A program made the translations under genes and the position numbers. A stretch of 64,000 nucleotides of DNA from the NCBI GenBank assembly GCA_965221575.1, contig CBDCSM010000012.1:744001-808000 (forward strand), read 5' to 3'. Source of the DNA: JAPPHA01 sp965221575 (GTDB lineage Bacteria > Pseudomonadota > Alphaproteobacteria > Rhodobacterales > Rhodobacteraceae). The notes below the pieces were generated by a model, which was given only the letters and a program-made list of their open reading frames with translations, did no database searches and was not told the DNA's origin. Shown in pieces: positions 27,087-36,182 of the stretch. The stretch's first letter is position 1; the number at the start of each line of letters is the position of its first letter.

Positions 27087-28916
27087 TCAACGGTGGTTCG
27101 ACGACTCCATCTTTTCCGCGAGTTCAAGCCATTCCGCCTCTGCGGCCTCAAGCTTGCGTCTGCATTCCGCGAGTTCGTCGCTTGCCTTCTGAAACACCGC
27201 CGGGTTCTTGAGGAACAGGTCGGGGTCGGAAAGGGCCGATTCACAGTCCCTGATCTTGCCGGTCATCGCTTCAATTTCCGGCAACAAACGGGCAAACCTG
27301 TGTTCCTCGGTAAAGCTCAGGCCAGTTTCCTCGCTCCCTGGCGAATCCCGGCGAGGCCTGCTCTTTTTGAAATTCCGGATTTGTTGAGATTGATCCCTGG
27401 TAAAAGAAGCGAAACTCGTTTCGCACGTTCGGGGCCAGCCACCTGCATGAATCTGGACTCGGCCCCCGCCCTCCAGAAACAGTGACGTCGTCGCAACCCG
27501 ATCAACAAAATCCCTGTCATGACTGGCAAAAAGTACAGTCCCGCAATATGTCGCGATGAGTTCCTGAAGCAGATCAAGCGTCTCGACGTCGAGATCATTG
27601 GTCGGCTCATCAAGGATCAGCAGATTGCTGGGACGAGCCATGACACAGGCAAGTTGCAATCGCGCCCTTTCGCCTCCTGACAGTGATGCCACCGGCGCCC
27701 TCGCCTGTCGCTCGTCAAACAGGAATTCCTTCAGGTATCCTGCAACATGGCGAAGTTTCCCACGTACAAACACGTGGTCGGTTCGCTTTGTTCCAGAGGA
27801 TTCGTGATCGCCGGTGAGCATTTCCCGGACCGTCAGGCCAGCGTTGACCTCGCTGTCGCTTTGGCCGAACCGGGCGACACTTAACCGCGAACCGAACCTG
27901 ATCGTCCCCGAATCTGGCGGCAAACGGCCTGACAGCAGACCAAGCAAGGTCGTCTTTCCGATTCCATTGATTCCCAGCACGGCGACACGATCTCCGCGTT
28001 TGATCCTGAGGCTCAACCGTTCAATGATTTTGGTATCGCCGAACGCCTTGGACATTCCGTCGGATTCGACGACCAGCTGCCCGGATCTCGGAGATTGTGC
28101 CCATACCGCCTTCGGGCCCGGTTTGTCCCGGGAAGTTGCTTTCTTTTCGGACCGGAGTACCTTGAGTTCACGCAATCGACGCAGGTTCCGCCTCCGCCGG
28201 GCTGAAATCCCGACAGCAAGCCACCTTTCCTCCCGCTTGAGGAGGCGTCGGCGTTCCCGCCCTTCGCGAATTTCCTTCGCCTGGATTTCATCGCGCCAGT
28301 CCTCGAAATGATCGAAACCCTTGTTCAGCCGATCGAGTCGACCATTGTGAAGCCAGAGCGTCGTACGCGTCACGGACCGCAGGAACGCTCGATCGTGCGA
28401 AACGACCACAAAGGACGTTTCGGTTTTCGACAGGTAGTTTTCGAGCCAGAGGATTCCGGCGATATCCAGGTGATTCGTAGGTTCGTCGAGAAGCATCAGG
28501 TCCGGTTGCAACGCGATCAGTCTCGCGATTCCGGCGCGGCGCCGTTCACCTCCTGAAGCTCCGTTGACGCGTATATGTGGCGCGACCTTCAGACCGTCCA
28601 TTGCGGCCCGCGCCCGAAACCTATCCTCTTCAGGAATCCCGGAAGTTACGAAATCCTGAAGGGTATGAAATCGACGCAGGTCAGGGTTTTGTTCAAGAAC
28701 CCCTGTTCGGGTCCCCGAAGCCAGGAACCTCTCGCCGGAGTCCACTTCGACCAAACCTGCCATCAGGCCGATCAGGGTTGACTTTCCCGATCCATTCCTG
28801 CCGACAAGGCAAATACGGTCGCGACGCCGGATGATCGCGTCGAGATCATTGAAGAGTGGGTCTCCGCCGAACGTAACCATGACACGGTCGAGGACCAGAA
28901 GGGGCGGCTGAACCAT
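27087..28916 (-). CDS. uup: ABC-F family ATPase (Uup-like)
   Basis: Soluble protein with two ATP-binding cassettes and no membrane part, of the ABC-F group that acts on ribosomes and, for Uup, affects transposon excision. The first cassette has GRNGSGKST and ASGGERRRAG, the second has GINGIGKTT and LSGGERARLQ. Walker B motifs read LMLLDEPTNHLD and LLILDEPTNDLD. The C-terminal ~80 residues form a charged coiled coil (ASDELAECRRKLEAAEAEW), the Uup DNA-binding extension. Length is 609 residues. Confidence 0.92.
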   Translation of the reverse strand: MVQPPLLVLDRVMVTFGGDPLFNDLDAIIRRRDRICLVGRNGSGKSTLIGLMAGLVEVDSGERFLASGTRTGVLEQNPDLRRFHTLQDFVTSGIPEEDRFRARAAMDGLKVAPHIRVNGASGGERRRAGIARLIALQPDLMLLDEPTNHLDIAGILWLENYLSKTETSFVVVSHDRAFLRSVTRTTLWLHNGRLDRLNKGFDHFEDWRDEIQAKEIREGRERRRLLKREERWLAVGISARRRRNLRRLRELKVLRSEKKATSRDKPGPKAVWAQSPRSGQLVVESDGMSKAFGDTKIIERLSLRIKRGDRVAVLGINGIGKTTLLGLLSGRLPPDSGTIRFGSRLSVARFGQSDSEVNAGLTVREMLTGDHESSGTKRTDHVFVRGKLRHVAGYLKEFLFDERQARAPVASLSGGERARLQLACVMARPSNLLILDEPTNDLDVETLDLLQELIATYCGTVLFASHDRDFVDRVATTSLFLEGGGRVQIHAGGWPRTCETSFASFTRDQSQQIRNFKKSRPRRDSPGSEETGLSFTEEHRFARLLPEIEAMTGKIRDCESALSDPDLFLKNPAVFQKASDELAECRRKLEAAEAEWLELAEKMESSNHR

Positions 28917-29690
28917 GATCGGTTGTTCGCCTGAATCGAAATAGCGCCAGCCTGATAGTCCCGGTCAGGAGGCGCGGGCAAGGAATTTCTTTGAACAGGG
29001 CCGCCGTAGGAATCGAAAAGAACGCTTTCCTCACGTCTGGTCAAGATGATCCGCTTCCTTGCATTGGTTTACGGAGGATGCAGGGAGCCGGTGAACTTCG
29101 CTTTGGAAAAAAATGAAATCCCCGTCTGGATGGCAGGCCACTGTCAGGTTCGGAATGTGATGCTCCTCTCACCGGTAAAAGACCTACCAAGGAATTCCCA
29201 AGGCAAGATCGGAACACGGACGCGGGGCTTCGCTTCCGCGTCGGTTTCCACCCGACGGCACCCGCCTCGACAACCAGGCCAGCTGCGTCAGTGCCGCCGC
29301 GAGAAACGCGTCGGGGTTTTCCAGGTTCGACAGGTGCGCGGCATCCGGAATGACGTGCACCTCTGCCACTGGAACGCGGGCGGCTCTTTCCAGTCTTTAC
29401 TGCGGGATAATCCATCACCGCCGGCCCGGCGGAAAATGATGGTTGCTCATGGCCGCCATCAGGATTCCGGATAGGGGGTGACGCGGCGCGGACGCTCCCT
29501 GGTCGAACTCGTCCAGCGCGGTCGTGAGTTCGCCATTGAGAACACCGCAGAACGCCCGGCCCGCGTCGCTGAGCGGCACCGACACCGGCTCGATCCGCAG
29601 GTAATCGACCGTCAGTTCCGGCCCGGTGATCGGAATCACACGGCGCGGGTCGCTCGTCAGGTGCCGTCTTACACGCTCCCTGGTGCCGTC
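28917..29690. other. 774-nt stretch with gene remnants
   Basis: Marks the change from core genes to the catabolic island. It holds an alpha/beta-hydrolase fragment (listed separately), a 74-codon minus frame at 29415-29639 that was not recognised, and a 14-bp direct repeat at its right end. No complete gene is visible. Confidence 0.6.
29184..29396 (-). pseudogene. C-terminal fragment of an alpha/beta hydrolase (3-oxoadipate enol-lactonase type)
   Basis: The minus frame reads RAARVPVAEVHVIPDAAHL followed by NLENPDAFLAAALTQL, the end of an alpha/beta hydrolase with the catalytic histidine in DAAHLSNLE. A TAA stop (29397-29399) lies directly upstream in frame and no nucleophile elbow is found, so only the tail of a gene remains. 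The resemblance to PcaD-type lactonases fits the aromatic or dicarboxylate theme of the island. Confidence 0.55.
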
Positions 29691-29695
29691 TTACA
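29660..29695. repeat. 14-bp direct repeat over the end of the enolase-family gene
   Basis: GGTGCCGTCTTACA occurs at 29660-29673 and again at 29682-29695, a 22-nt period. The second copy contains the TAA stop of the enolase-superfamily gene. It looks like a small tandem duplication or an excision scar. Confidence 0.7.
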
Positions 29696-30782
29696 TGACG
29701 AGAAAAGCGCGCAGTCTGTCGGGGTCAACTTCCATGCCGAGACCCGGTGCGTCTGACGGTGCGAGCGTGCCGTCTACGACTTTTACCTGCTCAACGACGA
29801 CGTCCGTCGAAAGATACTGACACGTTGGGCTGGCGTCCCAATCCAACCGAGGCAGGGTCACGCCAAGATGCGCGATCGCCGCGCTGCCGATCGAGGACTC
29901 GGCGACCTTTCCCGCCAGATTCACTTTCATCTTGAGTGAATCCATTAACTTCCCGGCGGCCAGGACTCCGCCCACTCCCATCTTGAGAGGTTTCAGGCTT
30001 CCTCCGGATGCGGCCCGTGCCTCATGGTGAGCGCGGATGTCCTCGACACGGCGGAACCCCTCATCCGCGCCTATCGGAATGCTCGTCGCGTCTGCGCAGG
30101 CGGCCATTCCGTTCAGGTCCGAGGCCGGCAACGGTTGTTCGATGAAGTCCAGACCGGCATCCTTAGCGCCACCAGCGAACGCGATCGCGTCGGCGAGGTC
30201 GAAACCACCGTTGGCATCCGCGGAAACCCGGAAGTCCTTCCCCACGGCGGTTCGAACAGCATGGCACGTTTCCAGGTCGGACGCCACACCGTCGATCCCG
30301 ACCTTGACCTTGAACGCCCGAACACCGCCTTGCAGGAGACGCTCGACCTCCGTCTCGTACCGATCCGACGAAACAAGCGCCAATACGGGCGCATTGTCGC
30401 GAACGCGGCCTCCCAGGATCTGGTAGAGGGGCGTGCCAGTGCGCCTCCCGACAAGATCAAGGACGGCCATTTCGACTGCGCATCTTGCTCCCGGACTCCC
30501 GGGAATCGTCGACTTGACCAGGAGGTGTACGTCGTGGGCGGAGGTGATCTCCAGTCCGGCGAACGTAACCGCGGCCGACTCCGCCGCGGCGAGCATTCCC
30601 TCGAGCGTGTCACCCGTCATGAGCGGCGCCGAGGCGGCTTCTCCCCAGCCGACATTCCCCTCGCCGTCAGAGACGCGCACAAACAGATTGCGCGAGACAG
30701 AGACCGTTTCGCCGGACATCGGCATGGAGCGACCGAGACGCAATGCGACTCCAAAAGACTCCAGGCCTGATATTCGAAGCAT
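29691..30782 (-). CDS. mandelate racemase / muconate cycloisomerase family enzyme
   Basis: Enolase-superfamily enzyme of 363 residues that forms an enolate next to a carboxylate with a catalytic lysine and Mg2+. The catalytic motif KVKVG (about residues 158-162), the metal ligands in SADANGG and FIEQPL and the third acidic loop GADEGFR are present. These resemble the muconate-lactonizing and dipeptide-epimerase branch; the exact reaction cannot be read. It is the last gene of a four-gene minus-strand operon, 15 nt after the CoA transferase. Confidence 0.88.
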   Translation of the reverse strand: MLRISGLESFGVALRLGRSMPMSGETVSVSRNLFVRVSDGEGNVGWGEAASAPLMTGDTLEGMLAAAESAAVTFAGLEITSAHDVHLLVKSTIPGSPGARCAVEMAVLDLVGRRTGTPLYQILGGRVRDNAPVLALVSSDRYETEVERLLQGGVRAFKVKVGIDGVASDLETCHAVRTAVGKDFRVSADANGGFDLADAIAFAGGAKDAGLDFIEQPLPASDLNGMAACADATSIPIGADEGFRRVEDIRAHHEARAASGGSLKPLKMGVGGVLAAGKLMDSLKMKVNLAGKVAESSIGSAAIAHLGVTLPRLDWDASPTCQYLSTDVVVEQVKVVDGTLAPSDAPGLGMEVDPDRLRAFLVM

Positions 30783-30797
30783 CGAAACGCCCAGAGA

Positions 30798-32006
30798 TCA
30801 GATCACGCCGTCTTGCCGGAATTCTGCGATGGTCTCCGGTTCCAGGTGGAGCATTTCCGACAAGATCGCCTCTGTATCCGAACCGAGTGGTGGCGGCGGC
30901 ACTTCGACCGACGCCGGCGTGTTGGAAAAGTTGTACGGAATACCGAGCGTTCGGATCGCCCCCGCCGTCGGATGCATGAGTTCTGCAACCATGTCGCACG
31001 CCGCAGTCTGCGGGTCGGCGATCGCTTCGTGAACGCCGTTGATTGGGCTGCACGGTATGTTGTGCCCCCGCAATTGCTCCAGACAGGCGCCAACGCTACG
31101 CGTCGCCAGCGCCTCGGCGACGAGGGCATCAATCGTCTCGCGGTTGCGAACGCGATCCGCGTTGCGGGAAAATCGATCGTCGTCGGCCCACTCCGGGTGG
31201 TCCAGGCTCTCGGCGAGGCGGGAGAACTGAGCATCGTTGCCGACCGCAAGTGCGATACTGCCGTCGGTACACTCGAATGCGCGATAGGGAACGATGTTGG
31301 GATGACCGTTGCCGTAGCGGCCAGGCTGTTTCCCGCTAGCAAGGTGATTGGAGGCGACGTTCACCAGCATCGAGAGCCCGGTCGAATACAACGACACCTC
31401 GAACTTTTGCCCGCGGCCGGTCTTGTGGCGGTTGTTGAGGGCGGCAAGAATTCCCATCGACGCGTACATTCCGGTGCAGACATCGACGATTGCGACTCCG
31501 AGTTTCATCGGTTCCCCGTCGGGGGCGCCCGTGATGCTCATCAATCCGCATTCCGCCTGCATCAGGAAGTCGTATCCGGGCATGCCGCTGCGCGGACCGT
31601 CGTTGCCGTATCCGGAGATCTCGCAGTGCACGAGTTGCGGCGCTTCCCGTTCACGCCATTCCCTCGTGATCCCCCAGTTCTCGAACGTACCTGTCCTGAA
31701 GTTCTCAACCACGACATCGGCCGATTTGAGGAGTGACCTCAACACCTCCAGGCCGCGCGGGTCCTTGAGATTCAAAGTCATCCCCCGCTTGTTCCGGTTC
31801 ACTCCCAGGAAATACGCGGCCTCGCCGCCCACGAACGGAGGGCCCCAGCCACGAGTATCGTCGCCTTTTCCGGGTTGCTCGATCTTGATGACCTCGGCCC
31901 CCATGTCACCGAGGTTCATCGTACAGAACGGCCCGGCAAGTATCCGGCTGAGATCGACGACCCTGATACCTGACAGCGGTCCGGTCCTGTCGGGGTCCCG
32001 TGTCAT
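30798..32006 (-). CDS. CaiB/BaiF-family CoA transferase
   Basis: Family III CoA transferase that moves CoA between carboxylic acids through an aspartyl-CoA intermediate. The 402-residue protein starts with the usual GIRVVDLSRILAGPFCTM. The catalytic aspartate is expected in GMPGYDFLMQAECGLM, and the C-terminal small domain holds CSPINGVHEAIADPQ. Its start overlaps the end of the hydratase gene (ATGA). In this operon it would activate the substrate for the hydratase-like enzyme. Confidence 0.92.
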   Translation of the reverse strand: MTRDPDRTGPLSGIRVVDLSRILAGPFCTMNLGDMGAEVIKIEQPGKGDDTRGWGPPFVGGEAAYFLGVNRNKRGMTLNLKDPRGLEVLRSLLKSADVVVENFRTGTFENWGITREWREREAPQLVHCEISGYGNDGPRSGMPGYDFLMQAECGLMSITGAPDGEPMKLGVAIVDVCTGMYASMGILAALNNRHKTGRGQKFEVSLYSTGLSMLVNVASNHLASGKQPGRYGNGHPNIVPYRAFECTDGSIALAVGNDAQFSRLAESLDHPEWADDDRFSRNADRVRNRETIDALVAEALATRSVGACLEQLRGHNIPCSPINGVHEAIADPQTAACDMVAELMHPTAGAIRTLGIPYNFSNTPASVEVPPPPLGSDTEAILSEMLHLEPETIAEFRQDGVI

Positions 32007-32887
32007 GATGATGAATTTTTCGGCGGCGCCATGTTTTCGTCCGCCGCAAGTCCGTCGAGATAGTCTCGGACGGTCTCCCGATTGCGCTCGCGGAACTTCT
32101 GAAAGTCCGGCTTTCTCCGTTCGAGAAACGCGTTCATCCCCTCCATGGCCTCATCGGAACCCCAGACGTGGGCCAGCAACTCCATACCCTGCTGCCAGGA
32201 GGCATAGAGCTCGTCAGACTCGTGGTTCAGGGACTTTTTCGTCTGTCGCAGGGTCTGCGAACTCAGGGACTTGAACTGCGCGCACCAGTCTTCGGTGGCC
32301 TGCCGCAGTTCCGACTGCGGGACGACGCGGTTGATCAATCCGACACGAACCGCTTCTTCCGCCGTGAAGGTCCGGCACATGAAGATCATTTCACGAGCGA
32401 GTCGTTCACCGATCAGCCGTGGCAGGTACTGTGTCGCTCCAACCGTCGGACAAGCGCCGACGCGGGCGCCAGTCTGGCCGAAGACCGAATTATCCGACGC
32501 AATGACGAGATCGCACCACAGGGCCAGTTCGTGTCCGCCGCCCATGCACCATCCGTTGACCATGGCGATCACGGGGATGGGCAGTCCACGAATTGTCATC
32601 GCGAGTCCGAGCATGCGCTCGTTCCAGTGCGCGGCATTGACCCAATTCAGCCGCATCATCGCGAAAAAGTCTCCGCCGGCCGAAAATGCCTTGTCACCGG
32701 TTCCAGTTACAACCGCGCAGGTAATCGACGGGTCGTCCCTGGTCGAACGAAGCGCATGTATGAGTTCGTCCAGTGTCTGTTCCCGGAATGCGTTTCGCAC
32801 CTCCGGTCTATTGATCGTGACCCACGCGACCTGGTCTTTAACCTCGTACAGGATCTCCCGGTAATGGCCTTCTCGGTTCTCGTTCAT
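32003..32887 (-). CDS. enoyl-CoA hydratase/isomerase family protein (MenB/BadI-like)
   Basis: Crotonase-fold enzyme of 294 residues. Oxyanion-hole segments are DKAFSAGGDFF and NGWCMGGGHELALWCDL. The sequence VFGQTGARVGACPTVGATQY and the tail ERRKPDFQKFRERN resemble DHNA-CoA synthase (MenB) and 2-ketocyclohexanecarboxyl-CoA hydrolase (BadI). That suggests Claisen or reverse-Claisen ring chemistry rather than simple hydration. It is 20 nt downstream of the VOC gene and coupled to the CoA transferase. The substrate is unknown. Confidence 0.88.
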   Translation of the reverse strand: MNENREGHYREILYEVKDQVAWVTINRPEVRNAFREQTLDELIHALRSTRDDPSITCAVVTGTGDKAFSAGGDFFAMMRLNWVNAAHWNERMLGLAMTIRGLPIPVIAMVNGWCMGGGHELALWCDLVIASDNSVFGQTGARVGACPTVGATQYLPRLIGERLAREMIFMCRTFTAEEAVRVGLINRVVPQSELRQATEDWCAQFKSLSSQTLRQTKKSLNHESDELYASWQQGMELLAHVWGSDEAMEGMNAFLERRKPDFQKFRERNRETVRDYLDGLAADENMAPPKNSSS

Positions 32888-32907
32888 CGCATTCTCCAGT
32901 TTTCGTG

Positions 32908-33360
32908 TTACGCGTCTTGGGATTTCCGCTCGGTTTCCTCGATCTCGACCAGCGTTCCAAGGGCCGCCTTGGGATGAAGGAAGAACAACGGACGCCCGTG
33001 GTAGCCCGGTCTCGGGCGGTTCAGGGGCCGAAGCCCCCGGGCCACCGATGAGGCGTGGGCGGATGACGCGTCGTCCGTCGCGAGGCAGATGTGATGCAAC
33101 CCGCCGTCCGGATTTCGATCGAGGAAGCGTCCAACCGGCGATTCCCGGCTCAATGGTTCCATCAGTTCGATATCGGCGTTCGCCAGTCGCACGAATGCGA
33201 TTCGAACGGACTGCTCGGCCAGGGTGACGGGCTCGCTGACCTTGGCAGCAAAGCTCTCCCGAAAAAACGAGATTGCCGAGTCCAGGTCGGGAACTGCCAG
33301 CGCCACGTGGTCGATAGATCCGACTTTAACCGGGCCTGAATCTTCCGTGCCCTCGCCCAT
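32908..33360 (-). CDS. VOC-family protein, methylmalonyl-CoA epimerase-like
   Basis: Small metal enzyme of the vicinal oxygen chelate fold. The ATG at 33360 has GGGAGGG upstream and gives 150 residues; the frame extends to 33450 but would add an arginine-rich tail. Pattern: IDHVALAVPDLDSAISFF, then DIELMEPL, GLHHICLATDD and FLHPKAALGTLVEIEE, which carry the expected His and Glu ligands. This matches methylmalonyl-CoA epimerase and its relatives. It is the first gene of the operon. It may epimerise a 2-substituted acyl-CoA, or act as a glyoxalase-like enzyme. Confidence 0.85.
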   Translation of the reverse strand: MGEGTEDSGPVKVGSIDHVALAVPDLDSAISFFRESFAAKVSEPVTLAEQSVRIAFVRLANADIELMEPLSRESPVGRFLDRNPDGGLHHICLATDDASSAHASSVARGLRPLNRPRPGYHGRPLFFLHPKAALGTLVEIEETERKSQDA

Positions 33361-33666
33361 CGTGCCCTCCCGTGCGAATCGGCGTTCCTCACGGAAGCCA
33401 AGCGAAACGGTTGCAACCGTGGCGTCCTCCCGCACGCATCGGCGTTCCACCAGGAAACCGTTTCATTCGGACCACGTACCATAAGGACCAGTCCCGTCGC
33501 AAGAAACCCGAATCGCGGCATGTCGCACGATCCGCCATCGGGAGGCTTTCCGACGGTTTCTGGACACCAGCGGTTGCGACCATTAGCCTTTCAATCCGAG
33601 AATCGGGCCTTTGCCCGGTGGGTCCTTGAGTTCGGACCGGATTGAGGCGAGACCGCGGGGGGAACA
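33361..33666. promoter_or_regulatory. divergent control region of the two catabolic operons
   Basis: This 306-nt region lies between the VOC gene (minus) and the amidohydrolase gene (plus), so it must hold both promoters. It contains an imperfect 24-bp direct repeat (33365-33388 and 33425-33448, 20 of 24 matching, period 60) and, between the copies, the perfect palindrome listed next. No regulator gene lies beside it. Confidence 0.5.
33407..33420. promoter_or_regulatory. 14-bp perfect palindrome, candidate operator
   Basis: ACGGTTGCAACCGT reads the same on both strands and is 47 nt before the VOC start codon. A second, odd palindrome GAAACCGTTTC follows at 33454-33464. Their position in a divergent promoter region suggests a dimeric repressor or activator site. 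Confidence 0.45.
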
Positions 33667-34656
33667 ATGAACGTCAGGACAATCGACATCCACGCCCACT
33701 TCTTTCCCGAGGCTTATCTGAAACTGGTCGCCAATGAGGGCGGACAGTACGGGATCGGCGGCGAATGGGATGGAGTCGATGGACCGAGCATCGCCATCGG
33801 CAACCAGATTACGCCGGTGGAAATCCGCTACTACGACATTTCGGCAAGGTTGGCCTCGATGGACGACCAGGGCATCTCCGTCCATGCCCTGTCGCTTACC
33901 CAACCGATGGTTTACTGGGCGCCCGCGGATCTTGCGAGGCGGCTGTCGGAAGCCTTCAACGATGCCTGCGTCGAGGCCCACCTCTCCCACCCTGACCGTT
34001 TCGTCGGTCTGGCGACTCTTCCGATGCACGAGCCCGACCTCGCCCTGGCGGAACTGGCTCGAATCCGGGACTTGCCTGGAATTCGGGGCATCTACATGGG
34101 CACCCGGGTCGGCGACAGGGAACTGTCCGACGAAAGTTTTTTCCCGGTCTACGAGGCGATTCAGGACCGGGGGTTCGCGGTGTTCCTTCATCCCGTCAAT
34201 GTTGTCGATCCGGCCCGACTTCGAAAATTTTATCTGACGAACTTTATCGGCAATCCGACCGAATCGGCGATCGCCGCCTCCCATCTGATCTTCGGCGAGG
34301 TGCTGGACAGGTTTCCTGACTTGACGTTCTGCCTGCCGCACGCTGGCGGGACCTTCCCCTACCTTGTGGGACGAATCACGCACGGATGGGGAGTACGCCC
34401 GGAATGCCGGCATTTGCGCAATCCGCCCGATACGTATCTGCGGCGGTTCTACTACGACACCATCACGCACGCCCATCCGGCCCTGGACTACCTCATCTCG
34501 CTTGTCGGCGCCGACAGGGTCGTCCTCGGCAGTGACTTCTGCTTCGACATGTCCTGCCAGCGACCGGTCGAGTTCGTCACCCAACATGCCGGCCTCAGCG
34601 AGGGCGAGCAGTCCTTGATTCTGTCCGGGAACGCGACTAGGCTTCTGGGGATGTGA
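33667..34656 (+). CDS. amidohydrolase-family decarboxylase (ACMSD-like)
   Basis: Metal-dependent enzyme related to 2-amino-3-carboxymuconate-6-semialdehyde decarboxylase and the benzoate-type decarboxylases. The 329-residue length is typical. Ligand positions counted from the ATG are H9 and H11 (DIHAHF), H175 (FLHPVN), H225 (LPHAGG) and D290 (GSDF). Each is within four positions of the H9, H11, H177, H228, D294 set I recall for Pseudomonas ACMSD, so the site looks complete. It heads the plus-strand operon. Decarboxylation of an unsaturated amino- or hydroxy-acid is the best guess; the substrate is unproven. Confidence 0.87.
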   Translation: MNVRTIDIHAHFFPEAYLKLVANEGGQYGIGGEWDGVDGPSIAIGNQITPVEIRYYDISARLASMDDQGISVHALSLTQPMVYWAPADLARRLSEAFNDACVEAHLSHPDRFVGLATLPMHEPDLALAELARIRDLPGIRGIYMGTRVGDRELSDESFFPVYEAIQDRGFAVFLHPVNVVDPARLRKFYLTNFIGNPTESAIAASHLIFGEVLDRFPDLTFCLPHAGGTFPYLVGRITHGWGVRPECRHLRNPPDTYLRRFYYDTITHAHPALDYLISLVGADRVVLGSDFCFDMSCQRPVEFVTQHAGLSEGEQSLILSGNATRLLGM

Positions 34657-34748
34657 GACCCGCACAGCAGTGGCTGGGAAGCCGGTCGCCCGCGGGTGTC
34701 GTTCGGGAGTCCCGATGCCTCCGGCATCGCTTGGTCTGGGAGGTGGGA

Positions 34749-36134
34749 ATGCGCCGCAGGGAGGTGTCGACCGAACCGGAGCTCACCGCCTGGCCCAATT
34801 ACCCGGCGGCGGTGCGCGGGGGCGGGTTCGTTTTCACTTCGGGAGTGAGAGGGGGGCGGTCGGGCGACGAACCCGCGTCGTACTCCGATGTACCGCCTGA
34901 ATTCGCCGAACCGTCGCAAGGCTTCGTCCTGGTCGACGGGTTGGAGGGGGAGGCGACGGCGGACGCGTGGCGCGCCCACGGTAATCTCGAGCGTGTCCTC
35001 GCCGGCGCCGGTACCAGGGGCGACCAGATCCTGCGGCAGCGCATGTGGCAGCGCGACAAGCGGTTTTTTCCGGTGCTCGAACGGGTCCGGAAGATCTGGC
35101 AGCCCGAGGCCGCCCCAAGCAGCGGGCTCGGCGTGTCAACTGTTGGGGGCCGGCACGGCCGCTGGTTCGGAATCGAGGGAATCGCGGTCGACGTCGAGGA
35201 CCCGGACTGCCTCGGCGCGCGCCGGATTTTGACCCCGGCCGGAGACGCCGCGAATCCGTCCGCTTCGATCTATTCGCAGATGTCGGCAAGCGGGCCGCTC
35301 GTATTTCTCGCGGGTCACATTCCAATCAGGACCGCGCTGCCGGGCAAGCCCGTAGTCGCCAGTTTCGACGATATTCCGGAGGAGGGGCGCTTTCTGGAGA
35401 CGGGACGCAGCCATCCGGACGCGCGCGACGGCCCTATCGCGGCTCAGACGTGGTTCGTCTACAACGAGATCCGACGTGCCCTTGCGAGCAATCGCATGGC
35501 GATGTCGGACATCGTGCACGTCCGTGTCTATCTTTCCGACCTTCGCGATTTCGGGACCTTCCACCGGGTTCATCGGCACTTCTTTGGCGAACGCGCTCCC
35601 GCGTTGACGGTGGTCGGATTCGATGAGGTGGGTCACAAGGGTTGCAAAATCGAGATTGAACCGACGGCGCTGCGTCCAGGCACGCTCGGCCGTTCCGACC
35701 TCGCGTGGATCTGCCCTGCCCCCTTCGCCGGGCCCGCCGTCGTAAGCGCGGGTCCGCTCCTGCTGTTCGCGGGCATGTTGGGCGTCGGGCCGGACGGGCG
35801 CATTGTCGGAAGTGCCGATACCGTCGCACCCGAAGCATCGGATCTCGTGCGCTCGCTGGAATCAGACACCAGTTCACCGTCGGTGCCGGCACAGATCTGG
35901 TGGGCATGGCGCCGCATCCAGGAGTGCTGCACCGCGTCCGGGATCGGCCCGGAGGCGATTGCGAAGACCGTGGTTTATCTTCGCTCGGAAGCGGACCTCG
36001 TCGCCTACGAGGCAATTCGTTCGCTCTTTATGGACGGAGATCTGCCGGCTTTCGACTGCGTGTTTGTGCCGGGTCCGGGTCCGGTCGAAGAAGCCGCCGT
36101 TCAGATCGACGTGACGGCATTGAACTGTGCGTGA
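34749..36134 (+). CDS. protein with three tandem RidA (YjgF) domains, copy A
   Basis: A 461-residue protein built from three RidA-like units: about 8-165 (VRGGGFVFTSGVRG), 185-320 (LVFLAGHIPI, then VRVYLSDLRDFGTFH) and 330-460 (LLLFAGMLGVGPDG, then VVYLRSEADLVAYE). RidA proteins are usually ~130 residues and hydrolyse enamines and imines. At the place of the RidA carboxylate-binding arginine (PAR in E. coli) the units read PSS, PAL and PAF, so all three may be catalytically altered. The ATG at 34749 has a strong GGGAGG site; the frame is open from a GTG overlapping the amidohydrolase stop. Confidence 0.85.
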   Translation: MRRREVSTEPELTAWPNYPAAVRGGGFVFTSGVRGGRSGDEPASYSDVPPEFAEPSQGFVLVDGLEGEATADAWRAHGNLERVLAGAGTRGDQILRQRMWQRDKRFFPVLERVRKIWQPEAAPSSGLGVSTVGGRHGRWFGIEGIAVDVEDPDCLGARRILTPAGDAANPSASIYSQMSASGPLVFLAGHIPIRTALPGKPVVASFDDIPEEGRFLETGRSHPDARDGPIAAQTWFVYNEIRRALASNRMAMSDIVHVRVYLSDLRDFGTFHRVHRHFFGERAPALTVVGFDEVGHKGCKIEIEPTALRPGTLGRSDLAWICPAPFAGPAVVSAGPLLLFAGMLGVGPDGRIVGSADTVAPEASDLVRSLESDTSSPSVPAQIWWAWRRIQECCTASGIGPEAIAKTVVYLRSEADLVAYEAIRSLFMDGDLPAFDCVFVPGPGPVEEAAVQIDVTALNCA

Positions 36135-36182
36135 ATTCGGTTTAGTTTCAAATATATTCAAACTTTCTGGGAGGGAAGATCA

